This document shows, in pieces, positions 39,202-49,420 of a stretch of DNA of 64,000 bases (positions are counted from its first letter, which is position 1; each line of letters begins with the position of its first letter). The notes beneath the pieces are model-generated. The model worked only from the letters and a program-made list of their open reading frames with translations. It made no database searches and had not been told where the DNA came from. Made by a program: the position numbers and the translations under genes. The DNA lies in contig CAMYLR010000024.1 in NCBI GenBank assembly GCA_947259315.1, forward strand, positions 61,226 through 125,225. Direction: 5' to 3'. Source of the stretch: an uncultured Gemmatimonadales bacterium. GTDB lineage: Bacteria; Gemmatimonadota; Gemmatimonadetes; JACCXV01; JAHWKZ01.

Positions 39202-39572
39202 GTCGGCCGCTCGCCGGCCGACGGCAACGCCGGCGTCAGAAGCGCGCCTTTCTGGTCGCGATCGCAGCGCTTGTCGGGTACGCGCTGTTCGTCGGTGACC
39301 ATCGTCCGCACCACCTCGGGTTGCTGTACCTCGAACAGCGCCGGACTGAGGAGCGGATCGCCGAGTTGCGCCGCGATCATGCGGAGTTGTCGAGCCAACG
39401 CGAGGCCCTGGAAAACGACCCGTTCACGCTCGAAACGCTGGCTCGGCGTAAGGGTATGATCCGTCCCGGGGATCTCGTCTATCGGATCGTTCCGGTGCCC
39501 GCCGAAACCGACTCTCTAGCGGCGCTAAATTCGCTCCAAGCTGACTCGATCGCGCAGCAGAACCGGCCCTAA
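39198..39572 (+). CDS. FtsB/DivIC-like septum formation initiator
   Basis: 124-aa bitopic membrane protein: basic cytoplasmic N terminus, one helix ([17 protein letters not shown]), a coiled coil ([23 protein letters not shown]), and the family ending region [23 protein letters not shown]. This matches FtsB/DivIC, which link the divisome through FtsL/FtsQ. It follows enolase, as ftsB does in many bacteria. Confidence 0.9.
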   Translation: MSRPLAGRRQRRRQKRAFLVAIAALVGYALFVGDHRPHHLGLLYLEQRRTEERIAELRRDHAELSSQREALENDPFTLETLARRKGMIRPGDLVYRIVPVPAETDSLAALNSLQADSIAQQNRP

Positions 39573-39602
39573 CGCTAGCGTGATCCATGGCTAGTTTGAC
39601 GT

Positions 39603-39631
39603 TTGACAGCTAGCCAGACCCCGAATACATT
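39603..39631 (+). promoter_or_regulatory. Promoter of the tRNA-fMet gene
   Basis: TTGACA at 39603-39608, 17 bp, TACATT at 39626-39631, 12 bp before the mature tRNA 5' end. Confidence 0.75.
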
Positions 39632-39642
39632 CGTTTTTACAT

Positions 39643-39719
<77 letters not shown>

Positions 39720-39726
39720 AATTGGA

Positions 39727-39757
39727 GAAGGGGTGGTCGGTCGGCGACCACCCCTTC
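39727..39757 (+). terminator. Strong hairpin after tRNA-fMet
   Basis: Perfect 13-bp stem GAAGGGGTGGTCG/CGACCACCCCTTC with a 5-nt loop. What follows is only weakly T-rich (GCTATTCTC), so termination may be partial and let transcription reach the second tRNA and tilS. Confidence 0.5.
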
Positions 39758-39768
39758 GCTATTCTCAT

Positions 39769-39845
39769 GGCGGCGTAGCTCAGCCTGGTAGAGCAAGGGA
39801 CTCATAAGCCCTGGGTCGCAGGTTCAAATCCTGCCGCCGCCACCA
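39769..39845 (+). tRNA. tRNA with CAT anticodon (elongator Met, or Ile2)
   Basis: 77 nt with encoded CCA; acceptor GGCGGCG fully paired, anticodon loop CTCATAA. The overall sequence resembles elongator tRNA-Met. A CAT anticodon is also found in tRNA-Ile2, the substrate of TilS, whose gene starts 6 nt downstream, so Ile2 cannot be excluded by eye. Confidence 0.85.
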
Positions 39846-39851
39846 TCTCTC

Positions 39852-40892
39852 ATGACGACGTCGAGCCACGATCTCGCGGTCGCCTTTGGCGATCATTGGA
39901 ACCGTTACTTCGCCCCCCAAGCCGGAGGTGTGGTTGTGGTTGCGGCTTCGGGTGGTGTCGACTCCATGGTGTTGTTGGCGTTGCTCGCGCGGGATCGGGT
40001 GGCGGGCTCGGAGCTGCGTGTCGTAGCGGCCCATTTCGATCATCGCACTCGAGGATTGGAAAGCGCTGAAGACGGTCGATTTGTGGCCGAGACGGCCTCG
40101 CAATGGGGCGTTGACGTCGAGCTCGGCGAGGCCGATGTGGTTGCCGGGGCGACGCCCGGCGGCCGCGGACCGCAGGCTGCGGCGCGCGAATTGCGTTATC
40201 GCTACCTAACTCAGATCGCCGCTGAGCACGCAGCAGCGTCGGTCGCGACGGGTCATCACCGCGACGATCGGGTGGAGACCGTCCTTTTGCGGCTGGTGCG
40301 TGGTACCAGCCCCGAAGGGCTGGCTGCCCTAAGCCCGATCGAGGAGCTGCGCGGCGTCCTCATCGTGCGACCGCTGTTGGCGTTTTCCCGGGCTTCGATT
40401 CTGGCCTGGGCGGAGGCCACCGGAGTGCCTTTTCGCGAAGACCCTTCGAACCTGGAGGCTCGCTACCCCCGCAATCGGATGCGACACGAAGTGCTGCCAC
40501 TGCTAGCCGAGTTCAATCCCCGAGTGGACGAGGCGATCGTTCGGTTGAGCGCGCTCGCCGGGACGGACAGCGCTTATCTGAGCGCGGCCGCCGCCGACCT
40601 GCTGGACACCGCGACCGAGAGCAGAGCCGAGTCGATCTGGAGGCTCGAGGCCGGGCCGTTGGTCGAGGCCCCGACGGCGCTGCTGTCACGGGTCGTGATC
40701 CAGGGGTGGGCGTGGTGTGCGCCCCACGGGGCGACCCCGCCGAGCGGCGAATGGATCGCCGGAGCGGTAGCGTTCCTGAGACGGGGTCGCGGTGGAAGCG
40801 TCCCGGTTCCCGGCGGAGGCGAGATTCGCCGGTCGACCGGTTGGATCGAGTTCGAGCGTCGTGCCAATGGCAGAGGAGGAGGCGATGAGTGA
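39852..40892 (+). CDS. tilS: tRNA(Ile)-lysidine synthetase
   Basis: 346-aa N-type PP-loop ATPase that modifies C34 of tRNA-Ile2(CAU) to lysidine. PP-loop AASGGVDSMVLLALL near residue 33, HFDHRTRG, GHHRDDRVETVLLRLVRG and the RNRMRHEVLPLL motif are present. It is short, with only a partial C-terminal region. ATG 6 nt after the CCA of the preceding tRNA, so translation starts right at the processed tRNA end. Confidence 0.94.
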   Translation: MTTSSHDLAVAFGDHWNRYFAPQAGGVVVVAASGGVDSMVLLALLARDRVAGSELRVVAAHFDHRTRGLESAEDGRFVAETASQWGVDVELGEADVVAGATPGGRGPQAAARELRYRYLTQIAAEHAAASVATGHHRDDRVETVLLRLVRGTSPEGLAALSPIEELRGVLIVRPLLAFSRASILAWAEATGVPFREDPSNLEARYPRNRMRHEVLPLLAEFNPRVDEAIVRLSALAGTDSAYLSAAAADLLDTATESRAESIWRLEAGPLVEAPTALLSRVVIQGWAWCAPHGATPPSGEWIAGAVAFLRRGRGGSVPVPGGGEIRRSTGWIEFERRANGRGGGDE

Positions 40893-41472
40893 GGCCCAGG
40901 CCGTAATGACGGGCAACGTGACTACGGTGCTGATCGATGAGGAGCGTCTGCAGGCTCGGATCCGTGAGTTGGGCCACGAGATCACTTCCGACTATGCCGA
41001 GCGCGATCTGGTGTTGCTCTGCCTGCTCAAGGGTGGGATCTACTTCACGTCGGACCTCAGTCGATCGATCGATCTCCCGATCACTCTCGAGTTCGTGCGC
41101 GCTCGCTCATACGCCGGCACGGAGTCGACCGGGGAGGTCAAGCTGTCGTGGATCGACGGACTCGACATCTCGAATCGCGATGTGTTGATCGTCGAAGACA
41201 TCGTGGATACTGGTCTCACGCTGGTCGAAATCTGGAAGGCACTCGAGGCGCAGAACCCGGCCACCCTCGACATCTGCACGCTGCTGTACAAGGAAAAGCA
41301 CCTCGCTCAACCCTTTCCGCTCCGCTATATTGGCTTCACAATTGAAGATGTGTTCGTGGTCGGTTACGGTCTGGACCTTGAGGAGCAGTACCGGAACCTG
41401 CCGCACATCGCGGTGTTTCATCCCGACGATGCCGATCGCGACGAACCAACAGGTTTGCTGAATCCCCCATGA
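40885..41472 (+). CDS. hpt: Hypoxanthine phosphoribosyltransferase
   Basis: 195-aa purine-salvage enzyme. PRPP-binding motif [14 protein letters not shown], flexible loop [10 protein letters not shown], and the C-terminal purine-site [19 protein letters not shown] at 40885 chosen because GAGGAGGAGG lies just upstream. It overlaps tilS by 8 nt and ftsH by 4. tilS-hpt-ftsH is a gene order shared with distant bacteria such as Bacillus. Confidence 0.95.
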   Translation: MSEAQAVMTGNVTTVLIDEERLQARIRELGHEITSDYAERDLVLLCLLKGGIYFTSDLSRSIDLPITLEFVRARSYAGTESTGEVKLSWIDGLDISNRDVLIVEDIVDTGLTLVEIWKALEAQNPATLDICTLLYKEKHLAQPFPLRYIGFTIEDVFVVGYGLDLEEQYRNLPHIAVFHPDDADRDEPTGLLNPP

Positions 41473-43565
41473 GCGAAAAGCAAAACCGCCCACGCCGGCC
41501 GCGCCGCTCGAGCGGCCCCGGTCGTCGTCCTCCGCGACGCACTCAACTCTCCAGTCTCTACCGGAGCATTGCGCTGTGGGCCCTGATCCTCATCGGGGTC
41601 GGTCTGCTGCTTCAGTTCTTCATGCCCAAGGAGCAGCAGCGGGTCGATATCAAGTACTCGGAGTTTGCCGAGCAGTTGGTCAGTGAGAACATCCAGTCGG
41701 TGACGATCACTGATAAGGAGATCTCCGGCAAGCTCATCAAGTCCGCCACCACGACTTCCGGCGGTGATACCCGCAGTTACACCGAGTTCCATACCGTACT
41801 GCCGTTCGAGGACCCGGAGCTCGTGCGGCGCCTCGAAGTCCGTGGCGTGGCAGTGGAGGCTCGGCAAGCGGGCATGAATTGGGGATCGATACTACTGACT
41901 TCGCTGCCGTGGATCCTCATCATCGGCATTTGGATCTTCCTCCTTCGTCAGATGCAAGGCGGTGGCTCGCGGGCTTTCTCTTTCGGGAAATCGCGCGCTC
42001 GGCTTCTCTCTGCGGACGCACCCAAAGTGACGTTCGATGACGTCGCCGGCGCGGATGAGGCAAAGGAAGAGCTCGAAGAGATCATCGAGTTTCTTCGCGA
42101 TCCGAAGAAGTTCCAGCGCCTGGGTGGACGCATCCCCAAGGGCGTGTTGCTGCTCGGACCGCCGGGAACGGGGAAGACGCTGCTCGCACGTGCGGTGGCC
42201 GGCGAAGCCGGAGTGCCGTTCTTTTCGATGTCGGGCTCTGACTTCGTAGAGATGTTTGTCGGCGTTGGCGCGTCGCGAGTCCGCGATCTCTTTGAGCAGG
42301 GTAAGGCGCACGCGCCGTGCATCATCTTTATTGACGAGATCGATGCGGTCGGCCGGCACCGCGGCGCGGGGTTGGGTGGTGGCCACGATGAGCGCGAGCA
42401 AACGCTAAACCAGTTATTGGTCGAGATGGATGGCTTCGAATCCAACGAAGGCGTGATCTTGATCGCTGCGACGAACCGGCCGGATGTGCTCGATCCGGCG
42501 CTGTTGCGCCCGGGAAGATTCGACCGTACGGTCGTCGTGGATCGCCCCGATGTCCGCGGACGTGAGGGGATCTTTGAGGTCCACACTCGCGACATCCCAC
42601 TCTCCGACGACGTCGATCTAAAGGTGCTGGCCAAAGGCACTCCGGGCCTGTCCGGGGCCGACATCGAGAACATCGTCAACGAGTCAGCGCTGTTGGCGGC
42701 GCGCAACAACCGTACGCATGTGACGATGCCCGACTTTGAGGCCGCCAAGGACAAGATCATGATGGGCGCCGAACGAAAGAGCCTCGTCATCTCGGACGAC
42801 GAGCGGCGCTCGATCGCTTTCCACGAGGCCGGACATGCGCTCGTCCGCATGTTGACCCCGGAAGCGGATCCGGTACACAAAGTGACGATCATTCCGCGCG
42901 GCCGTGCCCTCGGTGTGACCCACTTCCTACCCGAGGACGAGCGCCACATCTACACACGCAAGTGGTGTGAGAACCAGCTGAGCGCATTGCTCGGCGGGCG
43001 GGCGGCCGAGGTGTTCATCCTGCACGCGACGACAACCGGTGCCGGGGACGATCTCCAGCGGGCCACCGATTTGGCACGTCGCATGGTGACCAAGTGGGGC
43101 ATGAGTGACGTGTTGGGTCCGCTCACCTACGGCGACGAACAGGAACAGGTGTTCCTGGGTCGCGAGATCGCCCAGCACCGCGACTATTCAGAGGAGACCG
43201 CACGACTGATCGACAAGGAGGTGAAGGGGATCGTGTCGATTGCGTTCGACCGAGCGATCTCGATCCTCCGGGAGAACGAGGATACGCTGCGCCGATTGGC
43301 TGAAGCGTTGCTCGATCGGGAGATCCTCGACAGTGAAGAGATAGGGAGGATTCTCGACGGCCACGAACTGCGACCGCTCGACTCGGAAGCCCCCGCTCTC
43401 ACAGAGGTCGGACCGGCCGCGGTCGAATCCGAGGAAGACACCGAAACGACCGTTGAGGAACCGGGCGCCGGCGACGAAGTGCCAGAGCCGACCGACGAAT
43501 CAAGACCGGCGGCAGCCGAGTCGGCTCGCGCTCGTGAGGAGACCCCTCTAACCAGCGACACGTAG
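41469..43565 (+). CDS. ftsH: ATP-dependent zinc metalloprotease FtsH
   Basis: 698-aa inner-membrane AAA+ protease for membrane and regulatory proteins. Two membrane helices (about 35-55 and 138-156) flank a periplasmic domain. Walker A GPPGTGKT is at 230-237, Walker [12 protein letters not shown], second region of homology [20 protein letters not shown] split across the arginine fingers, and zinc site HEAGH at 452-456. The last 70 or so residues form an acidic, low-complexity tail ([10 protein letters not shown]) longer than in E. coli. Confidence 0.97.
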   Translation: MSEKQNRPRRPRRSSGPGRRPPRRTQLSSLYRSIALWALILIGVGLLLQFFMPKEQQRVDIKYSEFAEQLVSENIQSVTITDKEISGKLIKSATTTSGGDTRSYTEFHTVLPFEDPELVRRLEVRGVAVEARQAGMNWGSILLTSLPWILIIGIWIFLLRQMQGGGSRAFSFGKSRARLLSADAPKVTFDDVAGADEAKEELEEIIEFLRDPKKFQRLGGRIPKGVLLLGPPGTGKTLLARAVAGEAGVPFFSMSGSDFVEMFVGVGASRVRDLFEQGKAHAPCIIFIDEIDAVGRHRGAGLGGGHDEREQTLNQLLVEMDGFESNEGVILIAATNRPDVLDPALLRPGRFDRTVVVDRPDVRGREGIFEVHTRDIPLSDDVDLKVLAKGTPGLSGADIENIVNESALLAARNNRTHVTMPDFEAAKDKIMMGAERKSLVISDDERRSIAFHEAGHALVRMLTPEADPVHKVTIIPRGRALGVTHFLPEDERHIYTRKWCENQLSALLGGRAAEVFILHATTTGAGDDLQRATDLARRMVTKWGMSDVLGPLTYGDEQEQVFLGREIAQHRDYSEETARLIDKEVKGIVSIAFDRAISILRENEDTLRRLAEALLDREILDSEEIGRILDGHELRPLDSEAPALTEVGPAAVESEEDTETTVEEPGAGDEVPEPTDESRPAAAESARAREETPLTSDT

Positions 43566-43572
43566 CGCTCGT

Positions 43573-44442
43573 GTGGTGAGCCCAGTGGTCGCCTCCGAGC
43601 CGGTGATCTGGCGGGTGCGCGATCGGGAGCTCGTGCTAGGGTCGATCCCGCTGCTGATGGGGATCGTCAACGTGACCCCGGATTCATTCTCGGACGGCGG
43701 CCTGTTCCTCGGCCACGATCAAGCTATCGCTCACGGATTGAGCTTGATCGAGGCGGGCGCCGCGCTGCTCGACATCGGAGGTGAGTCCACACGGCCGGGG
43801 GCGCAGCCGGTTTCGGTCGATGAGGAGATCGCCCGCGTCGTGCCCGTGATTCGAGCGATCGCCAAGCGGGTCGACGTACCGCTGTCGATTGACACGACTA
43901 AGCTCGAGGTGGCACAGGCGGCGCTCGAAGCTGGCGCCAGCATCGTGAACGACGTTAGTGCACTTCGCTTCACACCCACGCTCGCGGGCTTGGCGGCGGA
44001 GGAGGAAGCGGGGCTAGTGTTGATGCACATGCGTGGCGAGCCGCGTACCATGCAGCACGATCCTCGTTACACCGATCTGTTTGGCGAGATAAGTGGTGAG
44101 CTCGAGACCGCCGCCGCGTTGGCAGAGTCGACGGGTGTCGACCACCGCGCGATCGTGCTCGATCCGGGTATCGGTTTTGGCAAGGCGTTGGTCGACAACT
44201 ATCGCATCTTGGCCCACTTGGAGGTGCTTGCAAGACTCGGTTATCCACTCATGATCGGTCACTCACGCAAGACGTTTCTCGATCCCGAAGGGCGCTACGC
44301 CCCGGCTGAACGGTTGGCGGAGTCGGTGGCCGCGGGGCTCATGGCAGCGCTCGGTGGGGCGCGTCTCCTGCGCGTCCACGACGTTGCCGCTCACGCGCGC
44401 GCGCTGGTTGTATACCGTCGCTGGTTGGAGGCCAGGCCATGA
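43573..44442 (+). CDS. folP: Dihydropteroate synthase
   Basis: 289-aa TIM-barrel enzyme joining p-aminobenzoate to the pterin diphosphate in folate synthesis. Signatures: MGIVNVTPDSFSDGG, DIGGESTRPGA, SIDTTKLEVA, LDPGIGFGKALVDNY and GHSRKTFL. Two consecutive GTG codons at 43573 and 43576 make the exact start ambiguous. It overlaps cdaA by ATGA. Confidence 0.96.
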   Translation: MVSPVVASEPVIWRVRDRELVLGSIPLLMGIVNVTPDSFSDGGLFLGHDQAIAHGLSLIEAGAALLDIGGESTRPGAQPVSVDEEIARVVPVIRAIAKRVDVPLSIDTTKLEVAQAALEAGASIVNDVSALRFTPTLAGLAAEEEAGLVLMHMRGEPRTMQHDPRYTDLFGEISGELETAAALAESTGVDHRAIVLDPGIGFGKALVDNYRILAHLEVLARLGYPLMIGHSRKTFLDPEGRYAPAERLAESVAAGLMAALGGARLLRVHDVAAHARALVVYRRWLEARP

Positions 44443-45218
44443 TCGAGCACTGGTCGCGCATGCTCTTCCTGCGGCCCGGTATCGCGGACGTTATCGACAT
44501 CGCGGTCGTAGCGTTCATCATTTATAAGCTCTTCACCCTGGCCCAGGGCACGCGCGCACTGCAGATGATGATGGGTTTCGTGGTGCTGGTGATCGCCGCC
44601 TATGCGACCAAGCTCCTCCGGCTCGAGGCGCTCAACGAGATCTTCCAGGCCGGCCAGCTGGTCTGGGTGATCGCTATTCTGGTGATCTTCCAGCCAGAGC
44701 TCCGGTCGGGGTTGGCCAGACTCGGGCGGACACCGGTGCTCAAGCTGCTCGTCAAGGGCGAGGAGAGCCCGGTCGTGAGCGAGGTCGTCAAGGCCGCCAA
44801 CCAGCTCAGCAAGGACAAGCGTGGCGCGTTGATCGCCATCCAGCGCGAGGCCGGGTTGATGGAGTATGTCGAGAGCGGCAAGCCACTTCACGCCGAGGTC
44901 TCGGCGGAGCTATTGAGCACCATCTTCGCGCCCTACACTCCGCTCCACGATGGTGCGGTGATCATCGACGGCAACGACATCGTGGCCGCTGCGTGCATCC
45001 TGCCGCTGACCCAGTTCCCGGTTTACGACTCATCGATCGGCACTCGCCACCGGGCGGCGATCGGGCTATCCGAGGAAACCGATGCGATCGTCGTCGTGGT
45101 CAGCGAGGAGAGTGGCAACATCTCGCTCGCTGTGGAGGGTCGGTTGGTGAAGAACCTGTCGCCCGAGCAGTTGACCGAGCGGCTCGAGCATCTGACCGCT
45201 GCCCGCTCGCTCATCTAA
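44439..45218 (+). CDS. cdaA: Diadenylate cyclase CdaA
   Basis: 259-aa membrane enzyme making cyclic di-AMP from two ATP. Three N-terminal hydrophobic segments, then the DAC domain with PLHDGAVII (DGA near residue 171) and GTRHRAAIGLSEETDA (RHR near residue 203), the two catalytic/ligand motifs. folP-cdaA adjacency is common in several phyla. c-di-AMP controls potassium and osmotic balance and wall homeostasis in the bacteria where it is studied. Confidence 0.95.
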   Translation: MIEHWSRMLFLRPGIADVIDIAVVAFIIYKLFTLAQGTRALQMMMGFVVLVIAAYATKLLRLEALNEIFQAGQLVWVIAILVIFQPELRSGLARLGRTPVLKLLVKGEESPVVSEVVKAANQLSKDKRGALIAIQREAGLMEYVESGKPLHAEVSAELLSTIFAPYTPLHDGAVIIDGNDIVAAACILPLTQFPVYDSSIGTRHRAAIGLSEETDAIVVVVSEESGNISLAVEGRLVKNLSPEQLTERLEHLTAARSLI

Positions 45219-45350
45219 CGCGCCGATCGAGAACGGTTGCCCGACCACCAGCGCGACGCCTAGCTTTTTGGCTCGACCGCTACCGATGATTGCCGACGGC
45301 CGACGGCCGAACGGATCCCAGCCACAGAACTCGGAGGGACACGAGCTTCG

Positions 45351-48209
45351 ATGCGGAGGCTTAGCCGCGACCGGCTGATCTACGCCGGTCTGACATTCCT
45401 GGTCATCTTTGTGTCGTACATCTGGACGCTGGCGCCCACGCTCACCTTCTGGGATGCGGGCGAGTTCATCACCACGTCTTACATCCTCGGCATCCCGCAC
45501 CCGCCAGGCACTCCACTGTTTGTGTTGCTGGGCCACGTGTTTGGACTCCTGCCGCTGGGGCTCGCTTACGCCGTCAAGTTGAACCTCATGAGCGCGTTGG
45601 CTTCTTCGGTCGGAGGTTTTTTCTACTTCCTCGTGTTGGCGCAAGTCGTGGGTCGTATCGATCGGCGGTTCGAATGGCGGCTGCCGGCGTCGGTTATCAA
45701 CGTGGCCGCAGCGGCGGCGGTGCTGCTATCGGCGTGGGGATTGACTGTGTGGTACAACTCGACCGAAACCGAGGTCTACACGGTAGCGCTGATGACGATC
45801 GCCTTGGTGACGTTCCTGGTCTTCTACTGGGCGGATCACTTGGCCGAGGGCAAGGACTGGAACTTGCTCTTGCTGGTCGTTTTCCTGATGGGTCTGTCGG
45901 TCGGCAATCACTTGATGGCGCTGTTGGTCATGCCGGCTGTAGTTGTGTTCGTCGTTCTGACCGTTTGGGACACGCAGCGCGAATACGTGCTGAGCCTGTT
46001 GGTGGGCGCACTGGGCCTTTACCTGGTCGTCATGCGGGGCTTGTCGGTGGACGGCATTTTGGCCGGTGAGTCGGTGATCAACCCGGGTATGATGCTGGTC
46101 GGGTTGGTGGTTCTTGGGGCTGGCATCTACTGGATGCTCAAGACCGGGGCGCTGACTTTCTTTGTCGCTGCGATCGCGTGCTTTGCCGCTGGGGCCTCGG
46201 TGATCTTCTATCTGAAGATTCGCGCCGGGCTCGATCCGGCGATCAACGAGGCCAATCCCGAAACGTGGCAAGAATTGCTCGCGGTTCTGGCCCGGCGACA
46301 GTACGAGTTGCGACCGATCTTTCCGCGGTCGGTCGATTTCTTGCGCTACCAGATCCCACTCTACTTCGACTACCTGTTTGGCCGGATCGGACCATTTGAG
46401 TCTCGCGTGCCGGGCCAGTTTGGTCACCCAGCGCTGTCGATTCTGACGTTCGGCCTGGCGATCGTCGGTTCCGCCTACCATTTCATCGCCGACCGCAAGA
46501 CGTGGGTCTTCTTCCTGGGTGTCTATCTGACGACTTCGTTGGGGTTGATCGTATACCTGAACTTCCCGCTCGGGAACAGCCAGGCGTTGGATCTGACAGG
46601 GGTCATGCGCGAGGTCCGCGAGCGCGACTACTTCTTCGTCGTCTCGTACGTGTTCCTGGCGCTCTGGGCGGGAGTGGGGCTCTTCTCGCTGGCCGGCGAA
46701 GCGTGGCGACGTGCACGGCGACCGGCGTTTGGTGGTTTCGAAATCGTATTGGCAACCGTTGTGCTTTTGCTGCTTCCAGCCATCGTATTTGCGCTCAACT
46801 ACCACCAGAGCGATCGCCGCGGCAACACGATCCCACGCGATTTCGCCTACAACGTCCTGCAATCGGTAGAGCCGTGGGCGATCCTGTTCACCAACGGCGA
46901 CAACGACACGTTCCCGCTCTGGTACTTGCAGGAGGTCGAAGGCGTCCGGCGTGACGTGTCGGTCGTCAACCTGGCGCTGATGAACACCCATTGGTACTTG
47001 CGTCAACTGAGCGAGAAGGTGTTCACCGCCGGTGATACGCCTGCCGGCGCGGACGACGTCATGCTGGTCGAGCACGGAGTGGCGATGGGTCCGAGGCCGG
47101 ACGACGAGCTGATCGACTACACCGGCGGTCGGGAGGACCCCTTGGCGCGTATCGGGTTCGTCCTCGACGAGGAGACGAGCCTCGATGTGGCGGGGATCGA
47201 AGTCAATCTGCCAGCCAACTCGATCTTGCGGCGCCAGGACATCGGCGTGCTGCAGGTGATTCGCAAGAACCTCGGCCGGCGGCCGATCTACTTCTCGGTG
47301 ACCGTACCCGACGACGGGAAGGTGAACCTGTTTGACAATCTGCTACGGGAGGGGATCGTCGACCGTGTACGTGAAACGCGCGCTTCTGATCTCGCCCGGA
47401 GCGGTGAGCGCGTCGTGCCGATGCAACCACCGGAGCGGTCTTGGATAAACGTGCCAAGAACCGAGCTGCTGCTGGACAGCGTGTACCGCTACGAGGGGAT
47501 CGAAGACCCAGACATCTATAAGGACGCGACCGCGCGCGCGCTGATCGGGAACTACGGGGCTACGTTTTTGCAGCTCGCCGCGGCTCAGGCCCGGCAGGGT
47601 GACACCGAGTCGGCGATACCATCGCTCAGCCGTGGACACTCGATCCTGGGCCGCGATACGGATCACGATGCGTATCTGACCAGCCTGCTGAACGTCTTCG
47701 CGGTGAGCGGCTCATATGCGCAAATCGACAGCCTGCTACAAGACGCTGAGGATCGTCGCGGCGGGCGACTCGACGATCGGTACTACAAGACCGCTGCCTA
47801 CAACGCGGCCGTGGTCGGCCACTACGAAGTCGCGGACCGGTTGCTCGAGAAGTACTTCCGCGAGGATCCGACCGCGGTTGAGCCCGAGCTCTGGATCGAC
47901 ATGGCCGAAATGGCGATCGCCGCGGCCGACACCGAGCAGGGGATGAAGCTCCTCACGCGTGCGATCCGGGTCGACGCCAACAACCGTCGCGCGTTCCTTC
48001 GCTACATCAATTTGGCTGACGCGATCGGGAATGACGTCCTGACCAAGACGTTCCTTTATCAGTGGGTACGGACCCATCCCGCAGACACCTCCACCGGTCG
48101 TATGTACGAAGAGTTTCTGGAAAACGGCGATTTCCCGGAAGAGCTGCGGTGGGAGAGCGTAGTGCGGGCGCCATCGGCTGCGGTTGACACCGCTCCGAGG
48201 GGCGAATAG
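45351..48209 (+). CDS. DUF2723 membrane protein with C-terminal TPR region
   Basis: 952 aa. N-terminal half has about ten or more membrane helices with the DUF2723 signature near the start (FWDAGEFITTSYILGIPHPPG, quoted by its core DAGEFITTSYILG and HPPGTP). A large extracytoplasmic part contains FTNGDNDTFPLWYLQEVEG, a family hallmark. The C-terminal 250 residues are TPR-like. The topology resembles GT-C glycosyltransferases, so protein O-glycosylation is a reasonable guess but unproven. Good ribosome site GGAGGGA. The 132-nt gap before it contains a short CGACGGC direct repeat and no gene. Confidence 0.85.
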   Translation: MRRLSRDRLIYAGLTFLVIFVSYIWTLAPTLTFWDAGEFITTSYILGIPHPPGTPLFVLLGHVFGLLPLGLAYAVKLNLMSALASSVGGFFYFLVLAQVVGRIDRRFEWRLPASVINVAAAAAVLLSAWGLTVWYNSTETEVYTVALMTIALVTFLVFYWADHLAEGKDWNLLLLVVFLMGLSVGNHLMALLVMPAVVVFVVLTVWDTQREYVLSLLVGALGLYLVVMRGLSVDGILAGESVINPGMMLVGLVVLGAGIYWMLKTGALTFFVAAIACFAAGASVIFYLKIRAGLDPAINEANPETWQELLAVLARRQYELRPIFPRSVDFLRYQIPLYFDYLFGRIGPFESRVPGQFGHPALSILTFGLAIVGSAYHFIADRKTWVFFLGVYLTTSLGLIVYLNFPLGNSQALDLTGVMREVRERDYFFVVSYVFLALWAGVGLFSLAGEAWRRARRPAFGGFEIVLATVVLLLLPAIVFALNYHQSDRRGNTIPRDFAYNVLQSVEPWAILFTNGDNDTFPLWYLQEVEGVRRDVSVVNLALMNTHWYLRQLSEKVFTAGDTPAGADDVMLVEHGVAMGPRPDDELIDYTGGREDPLARIGFVLDEETSLDVAGIEVNLPANSILRRQDIGVLQVIRKNLGRRPIYFSVTVPDDGKVNLFDNLLREGIVDRVRETRASDLARSGERVVPMQPPERSWINVPRTELLLDSVYRYEGIEDPDIYKDATARALIGNYGATFLQLAAAQARQGDTESAIPSLSRGHSILGRDTDHDAYLTSLLNVFAVSGSYAQIDSLLQDAEDRRGGRLDDRYYKTAAYNAAVVGHYEVADRLLEKYFREDPTAVEPELWIDMAEMAIAAADTEQGMKLLTRAIRVDANNRRAFLRYINLADAIGNDVLTKTFLYQWVRTHPADTSTGRMYEEFLENGDFPEELRWESVVRAPSAAVDTAPRGE

Positions 48210-48212
48210 ACT
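48184..48212 (+). promoter_or_regulatory. Promoter of the exbB-exbD-tonB operon
   Basis: TTGACA at 48184-48189, 17 bp, TAGACT at 48207-48212, lying over the last codons and stop of the DUF2723 gene. Leader of about 43 nt. Confidence 0.75.
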
Positions 48213-48261
48213 CGCCGCGAGTCGATTCCGCTCCCCCTTCCTCACCCCTCGAGGAGGCCGC

Positions 48262-48918
48262 GTGACCTTACTTCAGATGTTCCGAGACGGCGGCTTGTTC
48301 ATGTACCCGCTGCTGCTCTGCTCAATCCTCGGGTTGGCCGTCATCCTGGTCAAGTTCGTAACCCTTCGCTTGGCCAAGATCCAAACCGGTCGACTGCTGG
48401 ATCGGGTCCACGCGATGGTCCGCAGCGGTCGCGTCGATCAAGCCATGGAGTTGTGCGCCAACACGCGCGGGCCGGTGGCGTCGATCGTGTTGACCGGCCT
48501 CCACCTGTACGCGGAGCGGAGCTCGACCCGAGCCGAGCAGGCGATCACGCATGCCGGTCGAATCGAGATGGCGTTCCTCGAAAAAGGGCTGGTGGTTCTG
48601 GCGACGATCTCCAACGTCGCCCCGCTGATCGGCTTCCTGGGCACGGTAGCGGGAATGATCATGGCTTTTGGAGCGATTGAATCGGCAGGCGAGGTAGAGG
48701 CGACGCTGGTCGCGGGCGGCATAAAGGTCGCGCTCATCACGACGGCCACCGGGTTGGCGATCGCGATCCCGGTGAACATCGCTCACAACTGGTTTGTATC
48801 TCAGATAGACGATCTGATCGTCGACATGCGACAAGGCGTGCAGTCGATCCAAGACATGCTGTGGGCTGGCGACAATCAACCGGTATCAAGCGGACCTCCC
48901 GCTGGTGGACCGCGGTAG
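48262..48918 (+). CDS. exbB: MotA/TolQ/ExbB proton channel family protein
   Basis: 218 aa, three membrane helices: N-terminal YPLLLCSILGLAVILVKFV, and two in the C-terminal proton-channel domain (VAPLIGFLGTVAGMIMAFGAI and ALITTATGLAIAIPVNIAHNW, each shown by core residues). The GTG at 48262 is preceded by GAGGAGG; the longer frame starting at the TTG of 48184 begins inside the promoter. With ExbD it forms the proton-driven motor that energises TonB. ExbB is favoured over TolQ because tonB follows. Confidence 0.93.
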   Translation: MTLLQMFRDGGLFMYPLLLCSILGLAVILVKFVTLRLAKIQTGRLLDRVHAMVRSGRVDQAMELCANTRGPVASIVLTGLHLYAERSSTRAEQAITHAGRIEMAFLEKGLVVLATISNVAPLIGFLGTVAGMIMAFGAIESAGEVEATLVAGGIKVALITTATGLAIAIPVNIAHNWFVSQIDDLIVDMRQGVQSIQDMLWAGDNQPVSSGPPAGGPR

Positions 48919-48951
48919 ATTCGACTACAATTTTGACGAGGTGAAACGAAG

Positions 48952-49398
48952 ATGGCGGTGAGACAAAAGGGGTTCGACAAGAAGCACAAGGCGAGCAGCG
49001 AGATCCCCTCTTCGTCGATGGCCGACATCGCCTTCCTGTTGCTCATCTTCTTCATGGTCTCGACCACTTTCCGCTCCGAGCAGCCGCGGGACGTCACCAT
49101 GCCCGAGGCGACGGCGCAGGAGAAGATCCCCGAAAAGCGGAAAGACATCCAAAACCTGTTCATCGAACAGAGCGGTGCGGTGTATATAAACGATCAGAAC
49201 GTGCCCGTGTCCCAGATCTCGGACGTGATCGCCCCGATCCGACTCGAGCGTGTACGGCTGGTCGTTTCGATCCGCGGTGACGTCGACGTGGCCTACGATC
49301 TGGTCAACGATGTGCAGGAGGAGCTAAGGGACGCCGGTGCGGTGAGGGTGAACTTCACGACCAACCTCGAACGCGAGACCTCGAGGCGGGGTAGATAG
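48952..49398 (+). CDS. exbD: Biopolymer transporter ExbD
   Basis: 148-aa protein with one membrane helix: SSSMADIAFLLLIFFMVSTTF contains the essential aspartate (Asp25, in MADIAF). A periplasmic domain (about 60-140) follows. Partner of ExbB in the proton channel. Ribosome site GAGGTGA before the ATG, 33 nt after exbB. Confidence 0.94.
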   Translation: MAVRQKGFDKKHKASSEIPSSSMADIAFLLLIFFMVSTTFRSEQPRDVTMPEATAQEKIPEKRKDIQNLFIEQSGAVYINDQNVPVSQISDVIAPIRLERVRLVVSIRGDVDVAYDLVNDVQEELRDAGAVRVNFTTNLERETSRRGR

Positions 49399-49420
49399 GT
49401 CAAAAGGAGGAAACGAGCGG

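Noticed and set aside
45726-47075. 449-codon minus-strand frame opposite the DUF2723 gene
   Set aside because: Shadow frame; composition dominated by Gln/Arg/His and no family features.
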